Below, piece after piece: positions 1 through 7,762 of a stretch of 36,495 bases of DNA. Both the position numbers and the translations under genes were made by a program. Source of the stretch: Rhodothermus sp. (GTDB taxonomy: Bacteria > Bacteroidota > Rhodothermia > Rhodothermales > Rhodothermaceae); contig JALSJJ010000256.1 of assembly GCA_026989375.1 (NCBI GenBank), positions 1-36,495 of the forward strand. The letters are read 5' to 3'. Position 1 is the stretch's first letter; every line of letters starts with the position of its first letter. The notes under the pieces are model-generated. The model ran no database searches and was not told the DNA's origin. It saw nothing but the letters and a program-made list of their open reading frames with translations.

Positions 1-353
1 TGTGGATCATTCTGGACGAACGCGGATGTGCGATCTGCATCGCCGTGGAAATGGATCACCTGAACCGATACTGGCCTGCGCTGCAGGCGTTCACCCGTGT
101 GGTGTATGCTGGCAGGCAACGCATTTATCTCCAGGAGCACCCACTCGGTTTCGATTACGCGTGGGTCCCGGATGCGAAGAATGTCTGGGGCCGGGAGCTG
201 CCCCCCATCAATCCCGTTGCTTTACTGTTCATCGACGGACGCCTGGTGAGCGTACGACTGGCTGACCCCACGATCCCCTTCTACGAAGCCTATACAACCG
301 CGTGGTACGAGGGCATCCGGACATTAGGGAGGCAGGTACACAATGTGTTCTAA
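1..353 (+). CDS. C-terminal part of a thioredoxin-fold-like protein (5' end outside window)
   Basis: The frame is open from the left edge (first whole codon at 3) to the TAA at 351-353, giving about 116 residues. It reads a beta-strand-like stretch (WIILDERG), then a C-A-I-C motif encoded at 27-38, followed by a helical segment. Near the C-terminus it has an N-P-V followed by LLFIDG and a further strand. This order (strand, CxxC, helix, Pro before a strand) matches the thioredoxin fold with its cis-Pro loop, so I infer a thiol-disulfide or redoxin-like protein. An internal ATG at 45 lies downstream of the CxxC and is probably not the start. Family assignment is by pattern only; the missing N-terminus would show whether it is exported. 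Confidence 0.6.
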   Translation, partial: WIILDERGCAICIAVEMDHLNRYWPALQAFTRVVYAGRQRIYLQEHPLGFDYAWVPDAKNVWGRELPPINPVALLFIDGRLVSVRLADPTIPFYEAYTTAWYEGIRTLGRQVHNVF

Positions 354-397
354 ATTCGGCAACGCCTTTCTAACTTCTCTATAGCGCCGCAGCCAAA

Positions 398-466
398 ATG
401 GAGCCCTGCATCCGCACTGGCGAGGAAGACGAAGCGGCCGTCACGCCGGTTATGGTGCACCCCTGA
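398..466 (+). CDS. possible 22-codon small ORF ahead of a terminator
   Basis: An ATG at 398 opens a 22-codon frame (begins MEPCIRTGEE) ending in TGA at 464-466, 22 nt before the hairpin of the intrinsic terminator at 489-519. The upstream CDS ends at 353, so this is the only complete frame of note in the 354-581 gap on this strand. It could be a small protein, a leader peptide, or part of an untranslated RNA. I see no clear ribosome-binding site, so confidence is low. Confidence 0.2.
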   Translation: MEPCIRTGEEDEAAVTPVMVHP

Positions 467-488
467 GCCATCGCCTTTTGGACCGCCG

Positions 489-519
489 CCCCGCGTCCCT
501 GCAGGCGCGGGGTTTTTTT
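489..519 (+). terminator. Rho-independent terminator
   Basis: The 7-bp arms CCCCGCG (489-495) and CGCGGGG (506-512) are perfectly complementary around a 10-nt loop and are followed by seven T residues (513-519). It would end transcription from the thioredoxin-like gene and the small ORF, and it isolates the downstream sigma-like gene. Confidence 0.85.
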
Positions 520-581
520 GTTGCAGAAACGGTACGTTTCTGCCGGAACTCTGCGAGGCCTGGTTGCGCTTTTTCTGGTGC

Positions 582-1256
582 ATGGATCAGGCAACCAGAC
601 CAGAAGTGACCTTGGCGATCGAAACCCTTACACCCTCCTGGAAGACCGTTCTGGAAGGCGACCGGCGCGCCTTCCGCCGGTTGATCGAGCCCTATGTGGA
701 CGAACTGCTTCGCGCGGCCCACCGCGAACTGGCGCACTACCGGCGGCTCAAGGAGCTGCGCCCCGAAGATCTGACCGCCGAAGAGCTGGTCGGCGAAACG
801 CTGATCACGGCCTGGCGCCAGCGCCATCGCAAGCCGCGCCGGCTGAGCATTCGGGCCTGGTTGCTGGGCCTGTTGCACCGCGTGCTCCAGCGTTACGTGC
901 AGCGTGAGCGGCTCTTTCGCCAGCTCTGGGAGTTGTCGCTGGAGGCGCCGGTCCCCCCTGAACCGATTTACGACGACGAAGAATCCTTCTGGGAGTGGTA
1001 CCAGCCCGACGACCTGGAACGCTGGGAGGATGTCCTTCCGGATCCGAGCTCACTGGAGGAAGAGCGGCTCATGGTAGAAGAGATGCCGCCTGAAGCGCTG
1101 GAGACGCTGGAGCCTATTGAGCGTCAGGTGCTGTTGCTGCACGACGCGCATGAACTGCCCGTTCGGGAGGTGGCCGTGGTCGTTCGGCGGTCGGTGCGCG
1201 AAACGGTCGAGCTCCTGCGTCGTGCACGCCAGCGCGTGCAGGCAGCACGCGCCTGA
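582..1256 (+). CDS. sigma-70-like (ECF-size) RNA polymerase sigma factor
   Basis: The predicted protein has 224 aa. Residues about 15-110 resemble sigma region 2: FRRLIEPYVDELLRAAHREL, then AEELVGETLITAWRQR, then a helical RAWLLGLLHRVLQRY stretch. An acidic, Trp-rich linker (EESFWEWYQPDD) follows. The last ~55 residues match region 4 (LEPIERQVLLLHDAHELPVREVAVVV, then SVRETVELLRRARQRV), a helix-turn-helix for -35 recognition. There is no clear anti-sigma gene beside it. ATG at 582 is chosen; an in-frame TTG at 564 preceded by GAGG (555-558) would add six residues and is a real alternative. The gene lies just after a terminator and 56 nt before the release-factor-like gene, with which it may be cotranscribed. 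The promoter set it controls cannot be told from sequence. Confidence 0.75.
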   Translation: MDQATRPEVTLAIETLTPSWKTVLEGDRRAFRRLIEPYVDELLRAAHRELAHYRRLKELRPEDLTAEELVGETLITAWRQRHRKPRRLSIRAWLLGLLHRVLQRYVQRERLFRQLWELSLEAPVPPEPIYDDEESFWEWYQPDDLERWEDVLPDPSSLEEERLMVEEMPPEALETLEPIERQVLLLHDAHELPVREVAVVVRRSVRETVELLRRARQRVQAARA

Positions 1257-1312
1257 TCTCCCACAATCGGCCGAAGTACCCCTACGTTTGTCACCAAACC
1301 GGAACGAACCCT

Positions 1313-2530
1313 ATGGAAAAACCGACCGTGCATTTGACCGAAACGATCTCGCCCGAGTTGCGGGATCGCATCCTGAGCCGGCTCGAAGCGGAGCGAATCG
1401 AGCCGGCCTATCGTCTGTTGACACCTGCTGCGCTCCGGCAACTGGGCACGATCCAGTCGGCCGACGAGCCGATCGTCAGTCTGTACCTGGAGCTGACGCC
1501 GGCGCGTCGGCTGAAAGACGCCTGGCACGTAGCGTTTAAGAACCTGGTCCGGACCAGGCTGGCCAGCCTGAAAGATCGACGGCTACGGGAACAGGTCGCC
1601 AGCGAACTGGCGCGCATCGAGCTGGCCCTGAAAGAAGGGTTGCCGGCCATGGGACGCGGTGTAGCCTTCTTCGTATGCGAATCGCTGGGCCTGTGGCGAC
1701 AGATCGCCCTGCCCATTCCGCTGCCCGATCGGCTGGAGCTGGCTTCGACGCCCTACACGCGTCCCCTGGTGCGCACGCGCGATGAACACGACCGTTTCGT
1801 GGTGGCCCTGCTTTCCCGCGAGCACAGCCGCTTTTTCATCAGCCAGATCGGCTATGTCGAGGAAGTCCTGACCCTGACCGGTCCTCGGCTCCGGGGCCTG
1901 GTTACCGACTGGATCGACTGGAATCAGCGGGACGATCTGGAGCTGCAGCTTATCCATCAGGAAGGCAAAGCCCTGGCCACGATCGCGTCCCTCGTCTTTC
2001 AACAGTTTGAAGCCCGCTATCTGCTGTTTTCGGCGCCTGAAAAGCTCAAGCCAAGCTTTCTGGAACATCTGCCCAAAGCCATCCGGGAACAGGTCGGTGG
2101 CGAGTGCTCGGTGGACGTACATGCGCCGGTGCATCAGGTAGCCGAGGCCATCGAGCCGGTACAGCGGGCCGTCGAGGCGCGCGAAGAAGTGCGCACGCTG
2201 GAACGGATCCAGGAAAGCCTGCCCGAACGAGGCGTCTGGGGCGTAGAGTCGGTCATCGACGCGATCAATCAGCGGCGCGTTATGACAGTGGCCGTGGACG
2301 ACGCGTTCCAGGTGCCGGGCGGCTATTGCCCGCACTGTGAGCTGCTGGTGCTGGACGCCTCGAAGCCTTGCCCGGCCTGCGGCCAACCGGTAGAAGCCGA
2401 AGGCGACCTCGTCGATCGCGCGCTCGAAATGGCCCTGGCCCAGGACGCCACCATCGAACTGGTACGCAGCGAAGCCGCCCGTACGCTAATGGCCCAGCAT
2501 GCCCCCATGGGCGCCCTGCTGCGCTTCTGA
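1313..2530 (+). CDS. bacterial archaeo-eukaryotic release factor (baeRF/VLRF1-like) protein with C-terminal zinc ribbon
   Basis: The protein is 405 aa and cytosolic. The N-terminal ~110 residues contain the PIVSLYLEL strand and a helical RTRLASLKDRRLREQ segment typical of bacterial relatives of eRF1. The middle (about 155-260) looks like the RNase-H-like eRF1 domain 2 (FVVALLSREHSRFFISQIG). The C-terminal third resembles eRF1/L7Ae-like domain 3, carrying a four-cysteine zinc ribbon (C339, C342, C353, C356) inside it. Relatives are proposed to act on ribosomes or peptidyl-tRNA in stress or quality control; that role is family knowledge, not shown here. I see no GGQ motif. It sits 56 nt after the sigma-like gene. 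The nearest terminator-like hairpin downstream lies in the next gene's first codons (2633-2664). Confidence 0.7.
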   Translation: MEKPTVHLTETISPELRDRILSRLEAERIEPAYRLLTPAALRQLGTIQSADEPIVSLYLELTPARRLKDAWHVAFKNLVRTRLASLKDRRLREQVASELARIELALKEGLPAMGRGVAFFVCESLGLWRQIALPIPLPDRLELASTPYTRPLVRTRDEHDRFVVALLSREHSRFFISQIGYVEEVLTLTGPRLRGLVTDWIDWNQRDDLELQLIHQEGKALATIASLVFQQFEARYLLFSAPEKLKPSFLEHLPKAIREQVGGECSVDVHAPVHQVAEAIEPVQRAVEAREEVRTLERIQESLPERGVWGVESVIDAINQRRVMTVAVDDAFQVPGGYCPHCELLVLDASKPCPACGQPVEAEGDLVDRALEMALAQDATIELVRSEAARTLMAQHAPMGALLRF

Positions 2531-2590
2531 GCGGTTGTTTTGTGGCAGCAGGCTCCCTAAACTCCCCAGGTGATCTGCGTAGCGCCGGCT

Positions 2591-3397
2591 ATGGCCCTTT
2601 ATCCGCAACCGCAACGTGCCACAACGGCCAGAAGCCACGGCCGCGGGTACCCGTGGCTTTTTTTGTGGCTGCTGATCGGAATCGGAGGGCGCCTCTCCCT
2701 GGCCCAATCGGTCGATCCCGTTGCGCTGGTCCGTGAAGCCGAGGAGGCGATCAAAGGAAAAACCAGCCATGCGGTGCTGGAAATGAAGGTCGTGACGCCC
2801 GACTATCGCCGCACGCGCAAGCTGGAAGCCTGGTGGAAGGGGAACGAAAAAGCCCTGATCGTCACGCTTGAACCGCCCCGTGAAGCGGGCAATCGCACGC
2901 TCAAGCGCGGCAGCGAGCTGTGGATGTACCTGCAGGAAACCGAAACGACCATCAAGATCCCGCCCTCCATGATGCTACAGTCGTGGATGGGCTCCGACTT
3001 CACGTACGACGATCTGGTACGCGAATCGAATCTGGTGCGCGATTATCAGATCCGACTGGTCGGAACCGATACGCTTGACGGCGTGCCCTGCTACGTGCTG
3101 GAGCTGGTGCCCAGACCCGAAGCACCCGTCGTCTGGGGCAAGCTGCGCTACTGGATTCGCCAGACCGACCGCCTGCCTGCCCGCATCGCATACTACAGCG
3201 AGCAGGGCCAACAGGTACGTACGCTCTCTTTTTATGACGTGCGCCGCATGGGCGGTCGCCACCTGCCTACCCGATGGGTGATGCGTAACGATCGCGAACC
3301 CGGCCGTTTTACGGAAATTCGCCTGCTGGAGGCCGAGTTCGACCTTCCCATCCCTGAAGAAATCTTCAGTTTTCGCGCCCTGGAGCAGGGACCATGA
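2591..3397 (+). CDS. LolA-like outer membrane lipoprotein-sorting protein
   Basis: The protein is 268 aa from ATG 2591. A basic N-region (R9, R14, R18), a hydrophobic core (about 22-33) and a likely cleavage after A38 (LSLA/QS) make an export signal. The mature part is a beta-rich LolA/LolB-type half-barrel: SHAVLEMKV, then LEAWWKGNEKALIVTLEPPR, then SELWMYLQETETTIKIPPSM and RLVGTDTLDGVPCYVLEL, the pattern of the COG2834 family. It probably carries a lipid or lipoprotein across the periplasm for the ABC permeases that follow. Its ATGA stop overlaps the next start, so it heads a coupled operon. A GTG at 2570 is an alternative start. Oddly, a strong terminator-like hairpin covers its signal-peptide codons. 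Confidence 0.8.
   Translation: MALYPQPQRATTARSHGRGYPWLFLWLLIGIGGRLSLAQSVDPVALVREAEEAIKGKTSHAVLEMKVVTPDYRRTRKLEAWWKGNEKALIVTLEPPREAGNRTLKRGSELWMYLQETETTIKIPPSMMLQSWMGSDFTYDDLVRESNLVRDYQIRLVGTDTLDGVPCYVLELVPRPEAPVVWGKLRYWIRQTDRLPARIAYYSEQGQQVRTLSFYDVRRMGGRHLPTRWVMRNDREPGRFTEIRLLEAEFDLPIPEEIFSFRALEQGP
2633..2664 (+). terminator. terminator-like hairpin inside the 5' end of the LolA-like gene
   Basis: The 8-bp arms AGCCACGG (2633-2640) and CCGTGGCT (2651-2658) are perfectly complementary and run into seven T residues (2658-2664). By form it is an intrinsic terminator for the release-factor-like gene, yet it lies in codons 15-25 of the best LolA-like reading frame. It may act as an attenuator between the two genes, or the true start may be a TTG at 2663, which would leave a signal peptide with no basic N-region. 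Confidence 0.65.
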
Positions 3398-4614
3398 TCG
3401 GACGGCTGGCCTGGCGCAATCTGGGACGTAACCGCCGACGCACCCTGCTGACGGTGGCGGCCGTCTTTTTTGCCACGTTCCTGATGGTGCTGATGCGCGG
3501 ACTCCAACTGGGAACCTACGACTTCTTCATTCGCCAGAGCACGCGGCTTTCGACCGGCTATCTGCAGGTGCAGCATGCGGACTACCTGGACCGACAATCG
3601 CTCCGCCAGAGCTTCTGGCTTACCGACTCCCTTTTTGCGCGTATTCGTACCACCCGGGGCGTTACCGGGGCCGCGCCCCGCCTGGAAACAGGCGGACTGA
3701 TCAGCAACCGGACCACCTCCTACGGGGTGCGCCTGCTGGGCATCGATCCCTCCTACGAACCGGCGGTGACCGACTTTCCCTCCCGGATCGTCGCCGGCCG
3801 CATGCCGGAGACCAACGATCCGCTGGAAATCGTCGCGGGCTACCGCCTCCTCGAAAACCTGGACGCTTCGGTGGGCGATACGCTGGTGCTACTGGCCGAA
3901 GCTTACCCGGGCTTTCTGACCAGCCGCTTTGCCGTGGTGGTAGGCGCGCTGCGCATCGGGCACGAAGTGCACGATCGATCCCTCGTGCTGTTGCCGCTTG
4001 CTGCCCTGCAGGACCTGCTCGAAACCGGCAACCGCGTGACCGCCGTCGCCGTGGCCGTCCAGCGCAACGCCGACGTCCCGCTTGTACGCGACCAACTGCA
4101 GGCCTGGCTGAACCGCCCTCTCGTCGTGCGCACCTGGGAAGACCTGATGCCCGAGTTGCGCCAGGCTATCGAGCTGGACAACATCAGTGGCCTGCTCTTT
4201 CTGTTCATGCTGCTGATCTTGGTAGCCTTCGGCGTGTTGAATACCGTCCTGATGAGCGTGCTGGAGCGCTCGCGCGAATTTGGCATGTTGCTGGCGCTGG
4301 GCATGCCCAACGCGCGGCTGCTGCGCGTGGTGCTCGTCGAAGCCGTCCTGATGGTACTGATCGGCCTCGTGCTGGGCAGTGCAGCCGGCTTTGCTGTCAA
4401 TGCTTACCTGATTCGCCATCCGATCACGCTGGGCGGCGAGCTGGCGCAGCTCTACGAATACTATGGCTTTCTGCCGATATTGACCTCGTCGGTAGCGCCT
4501 GAAATCTTTCTACGCACCGTGCTGCGCGTGCTGGCCATTGCCGGGATCGCCATCGCGTACCCGCTCTGGCATGTGCTCCGACTGGAACCGCTGAAAGGCA
4601 TTCGCTACACCTGA
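3394..4614 (+). CDS. ABC transporter permease, FtsX/LolC-LolE type
   Basis: The protein is 406 aa in the inner membrane. One N-terminal transmembrane helix (about 13-36, after a basic RNLGRNRRR run) is followed by a large periplasmic domain of about 230 residues (the MacB-periplasmic-core position). Three C-terminal helices follow (about 268-290, 315-340, 370-395). The LERSREFGMLLALGM motif after the second helix is the cytoplasmic coupling loop conserved in FtsX/LolC/MacB permeases. It overlaps the upstream gene by ATGA and the downstream one by TGATG, so the two permeases probably form a heterodimer served by the ATPase at 5849-6541. The substrate is inferred to be a lipoprotein or lipid because of the LolA-like neighbour. 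Confidence 0.88.
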   Translation: MIGRLAWRNLGRNRRRTLLTVAAVFFATFLMVLMRGLQLGTYDFFIRQSTRLSTGYLQVQHADYLDRQSLRQSFWLTDSLFARIRTTRGVTGAAPRLETGGLISNRTTSYGVRLLGIDPSYEPAVTDFPSRIVAGRMPETNDPLEIVAGYRLLENLDASVGDTLVLLAEAYPGFLTSRFAVVVGALRIGHEVHDRSLVLLPLAALQDLLETGNRVTAVAVAVQRNADVPLVRDQLQAWLNRPLVVRTWEDLMPELRQAIELDNISGLLFLFMLLILVAFGVLNTVLMSVLERSREFGMLLALGMPNARLLRVVLVEAVLMVLIGLVLGSAAGFAVNAYLIRHPITLGGELAQLYEYYGFLPILTSSVAPEIFLRTVLRVLAIAGIAIAYPLWHVLRLEPLKGIRYT

Positions 4615-5852
4615 TGCGTTTGCGCGACACCATCGGACTGACCCGGGTGGCCTGGCGCAACCTCTGGCGCAACCGGCGCCGCACGCTGATCGTGCTCAGC
4701 AGTGTGGTGGTAGGCGTGTTCGTCCTGGTGCTCTTCGACACGCTCAACCTGGGCATGGTGGCGCAGATGCTCGACAATCATCTTCGCCTGCACGTCGGCC
4801 ACGTCCAGATCCATCGCGAGGGCTACCATGCCAACCCGGCCGTCGAGCAATTTTTTCAAGATGCCGCGACGGTGCAACAGCAGGTGGCCACGCACCCGGA
4901 AGTGCAGGCGGTTGCGCCGCGCGTGCTGGCCCACGGACTGCTTTCGAGTGCCTACAACAATGGAGGCGTTCAGCTTGTCGGGATCGTACCCGAAGCCGAA
5001 TCGCTGGTCACTTTCATTGCGAAGCAGCTTGTTGCCGGCCGTTATCTGCATGGCGAAGGCCGGGAAATCCTGATCGGCGAACGCCTGGCCCGCAAGCTCG
5101 AAGTGCGCCTCGGAGACCGCGTGGTGGCGATGGCTGCCCGCCCGGATGGACAGATCGGCTCCGAAGTGTTTCGCGTGGCGGGCCTGTTCCGCACGGTCAG
5201 CGCTGACTTCGATCGCACCATGGCCTTCATCCCGATCGACCAGGCCCGTGCCCTGCTGGGATTACCTTCCGATGCCGCCCACGAGCTTGTACTGTTGCTC
5301 AACGACGCGCGCCAGGCCGAGACGTTAAAGGCCCATTTGCAGAGCGCCCTGCCCGACACGCTCGAAGTGCTGACCTATCGCGACATCGTACCGTTGCTCG
5401 TCATGCAGCGCGACCTGTACGCCCAAATGATGTACCTGATTTACCTGATCATCGGAGTAGCCCTCATCTTCGGCATCATCAATGCCATGCTCATGGCCGT
5501 CCTGGAGCGCCTGCCAGAATTCGGCGTGTTGCGAGCCATCGGCATGAGCGAAGGACGGCTATTTCTGCTCGTATCCCTCGAATCGTTACTGATCGGTCTG
5601 CTGGGGACAGCCCTGGGCTGGGGGCTCAGCCTGCCAGTCTATGCCTACCTGGCCCACCATGGGCTGAACCTGGCGGCTTTTTCCGAAGCGCTGACGGCCT
5701 TTGGCATTGGCGCCGTCATCTATCCCCGCCTGACGTTCCGAGTGGTCTGGAACGCCTGGCTCATCATTCCCCTGGTAGCCTGGCTGGGAGCCCTCTATCC
5801 CGCCTGGCGCGCCCTCCATGTTGAACCCGTTGAAGCCATGCGGGCTGTATGA
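4614..5852 (+). CDS. ABC transporter permease, FtsX/LolC-LolE type (second subunit)
   Basis: The protein is 412 aa with the same layout as its upstream neighbour: a basic RNLWRNRRR start, a helix at about 22-45, a periplasmic domain to about 270, and three C-terminal helices. The coupling loop reads LERLPEFGVLRAIGM. The two permeases are clearly paralogous but diverged, as in LolC/LolE. Start and stop overlap both neighbours (TGATG at 4612-4616, ATGA at 5849-5852), supporting co-translation in fixed ratio. It probably extracts an envelope lipid or lipoprotein and hands it to the LolA-like protein. A MacB-type efflux role is less likely because each permease is separate from the ATPase. Confidence 0.88.
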   Translation: MRLRDTIGLTRVAWRNLWRNRRRTLIVLSSVVVGVFVLVLFDTLNLGMVAQMLDNHLRLHVGHVQIHREGYHANPAVEQFFQDAATVQQQVATHPEVQAVAPRVLAHGLLSSAYNNGGVQLVGIVPEAESLVTFIAKQLVAGRYLHGEGREILIGERLARKLEVRLGDRVVAMAARPDGQIGSEVFRVAGLFRTVSADFDRTMAFIPIDQARALLGLPSDAAHELVLLLNDARQAETLKAHLQSALPDTLEVLTYRDIVPLLVMQRDLYAQMMYLIYLIIGVALIFGIINAMLMAVLERLPEFGVLRAIGMSEGRLFLLVSLESLLIGLLGTALGWGLSLPVYAYLAHHGLNLAAFSEALTAFGIGAVIYPRLTFRVVWNAWLIIPLVAWLGALYPAWRALHVEPVEAMRAV

Positions 5853-6541
5853 GTGCGATGGCCATTGTCCAGGCCGAACAGGTCCACAAGATCTACGACG
5901 AAGGTGCCGTGCCCGTCGAAGCCCTGCGCGGCGTCTCGCTCACCATCGCACCGGGCGAGTTTACGGTAATCGCCGGCCCTTCAGGTTCCGGCAAAACGAC
6001 CCTGCTCAATCTGCTGGGTGCGCTCGACGTGCCCACCACCGGACGGGTGTTTTTTGAAGGACAGGACCTGAGCAAACTCTCCCGGCGCGAGCGGGCCCGG
6101 CTCCGGCTCTACAAGATCGGGTTCGTATTTCAGGCCTACAACCTGATCCCGGTATTGACCGCGCTGGAAAATGTCGAATTTGTGCTGCTGCTGCAGGGCG
6201 TGCCCGAACGTGAACGCCGCCGCCGCGCCCTTGAAGTGCTGGAGCAACTCGGCATCGGGGAACTGGCCCATAAGCGCCCGCACGAAATGAGCGGCGGCCA
6301 GCAACAACGCGTAGCCGTAGCCCGCGCCGTAGTCAGCCGCCCCCGTCTGATCCTGGCTGACGAACCCACAGCGAACCTCGACTCGGCCACCGGCGCGCGC
6401 CTGCTCGATCTGATGGAACAGCTCAACCGCGAACAGGGCGTAACCTTTGTGTTCTCATCCCATGACCCTCAGGTGATTGAGCGCGGCCGCCGCCTGCTCT
6501 GGCTTCACGACGGACGCATCGAACGCGAAGAACGACGGTGA
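5849..6541 (+). CDS. ABC transporter ATP-binding protein, LolD/MacB type
   Basis: The protein is 230 aa, the usual length of LolD/FtsE-class ATPases. Walker A is GPSGSGKTT at about 43-51, the Q-loop is in VFQAYNLIPVLTALENV, the signature SGGQQQR is at about 148, Walker B LILADEP is at about 166, and the H-loop is in SSHDPQV. The LolD/MacB hallmarks EALRGVSL and ANLDS are present. It energises the two FtsX-type permeases encoded just before it. It overlaps the second permease by ATGA and the next gene by GTGA. Nothing in the sequence looks degenerate. Confidence 0.92.
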   Translation: MSAMAIVQAEQVHKIYDEGAVPVEALRGVSLTIAPGEFTVIAGPSGSGKTTLLNLLGALDVPTTGRVFFEGQDLSKLSRRERARLRLYKIGFVFQAYNLIPVLTALENVEFVLLLQGVPERERRRRALEVLEQLGIGELAHKRPHEMSGGQQQRVAVARAVVSRPRLILADEPTANLDSATGARLLDLMEQLNREQGVTFVFSSHDPQVIERGRRLLWLHDGRIEREERR

Positions 6542-7665
6542 ACCGCCTGTTACTTTTCACGCTGCTGCTCGTTGCGGCCGATTCGGTGCAGGCCCAGCCT
6601 GTGCGGCTGCGCGGATACGTGCTGGCGCTGCATGCCCGGGAACGCTTCGGGACCGTCGGGGCGCTCCTCTTGGGCGGCGAACGCACGCTGACGCTGAGCC
6701 TGGTCCGCGCCCGTCTGATGCCCGAAGCCCGCCTGCCCGGCCGCCTGCGGCTGCGACTCGCCTATGAGCTGAACCTGCGCTACCTTCGACCACCGGGCCT
6801 GTTCGACAACGCCGATCTATTGCCTCCGCGCCAGCTCGCGAAACTGCGGGCGCGGCTTTACCAGAGCCCAAACGTCCAACTGGTCCACGAAATCGATCGG
6901 CTTTCGATACGCCGCACCTTTACCTGGGGACGCCTCGAAGCCGGGCGCCAGCGCATCGCCTGGGGTGTCGGCCGTCTCTGGACGCCTGTAGATTTTTTCA
7001 ACCCGCTGGCGCCTTTTGAATTTGCCCGGATTGAAAAGACCGGCGCCGATGCCCTCACGCTGCGCTATTACCTGGGCCTGCTCAGCGACCTGGAGCTGGT
7101 GTACAACCCGGAGCGCCAGGGCCGCTGGCACAATCTGGCGCTACGCTGGCGCACCCACGCGGGCACGTACGACCTGGCCCTCGTGGGAGCCCTTCTGCGC
7201 CACCAGGCAACCATCGGGATGACAGCCGCCGGCAACCTGGGGACGGCCGGCCTTCGTGCCGAGCTGCTCTGGGAGCAGCACCGACCGCCCAGCCTGGTGC
7301 TGGGCCTTGATCACCAGCTTTCGCCCCGCTGGTACGGACTGGTCGAGTATTACCGGAACGGCCGGGGCGCAGCCCGTCCCGCAGCCTATGACTGGCGGGC
7401 CCTGGCCCGGGGCGAAGCCGTGCAGGTAGGCCGCGACGAGCTGGCGCTGATGCTGCAATACGAGCTACACCCGCTGGTTCGGCTTCAGGCGCTGCACCTG
7501 CGCAACCTCAACGATCGCAGCAGCTACACCGGCGTCCAGCTCTCCTGGCTGGCCACCCAGGCCGTCGATCTGGTGCTGGGCGGCTGGCTGGGGCGAGGCA
7601 ATCGGCTCAGTGAATACGGCCTCCTGCCCGACGTGCTCTTTCTTCGCGGCCGCGTGTATTTCTGA
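6538..7665 (+). CDS. predicted outer-membrane beta-barrel protein of the Lol-like operon
   Basis: The protein is 375 aa, starting with GTG that overlaps the ATPase stop (GTGA). A signal peptide ends near residue 20 (ADSVQA/QP). The rest is a series of short amphipathic strands with many Arg, Tyr and Leu residues and ends in a C-terminal Phe (RGRVYF), as outer-membrane barrels do. It contains WGVGRLWTPVDFFNPLAPFE, which resembles a conserved segment of DUF1302/porin-like proteins found with exporters. I do not recognise a named family. Its coupling to the operon suggests the transported material is used at, or exits through, the outer membrane. It is the last gene of the operon and faces the oppositely directed thioredoxin-like gene at 7763. 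Confidence 0.65.
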   Translation: MNRLLLFTLLLVAADSVQAQPVRLRGYVLALHARERFGTVGALLLGGERTLTLSLVRARLMPEARLPGRLRLRLAYELNLRYLRPPGLFDNADLLPPRQLAKLRARLYQSPNVQLVHEIDRLSIRRTFTWGRLEAGRQRIAWGVGRLWTPVDFFNPLAPFEFARIEKTGADALTLRYYLGLLSDLELVYNPERQGRWHNLALRWRTHAGTYDLALVGALLRHQATIGMTAAGNLGTAGLRAELLWEQHRPPSLVLGLDHQLSPRWYGLVEYYRNGRGAARPAAYDWRALARGEAVQVGRDELALMLQYELHPLVRLQALHLRNLNDRSSYTGVQLSWLATQAVDLVLGGWLGRGNRLSEYGLLPDVLFLRGRVYF

Positions 7666-7762
7666 GCCACCTGTTCGATCGACGGCACAACCTGGCTCCG
7701 GTGACGCCATCGTCGGGACCAACACCACGCGTCAGCCTCCTGTGATCCTGACGACGCCGGCC

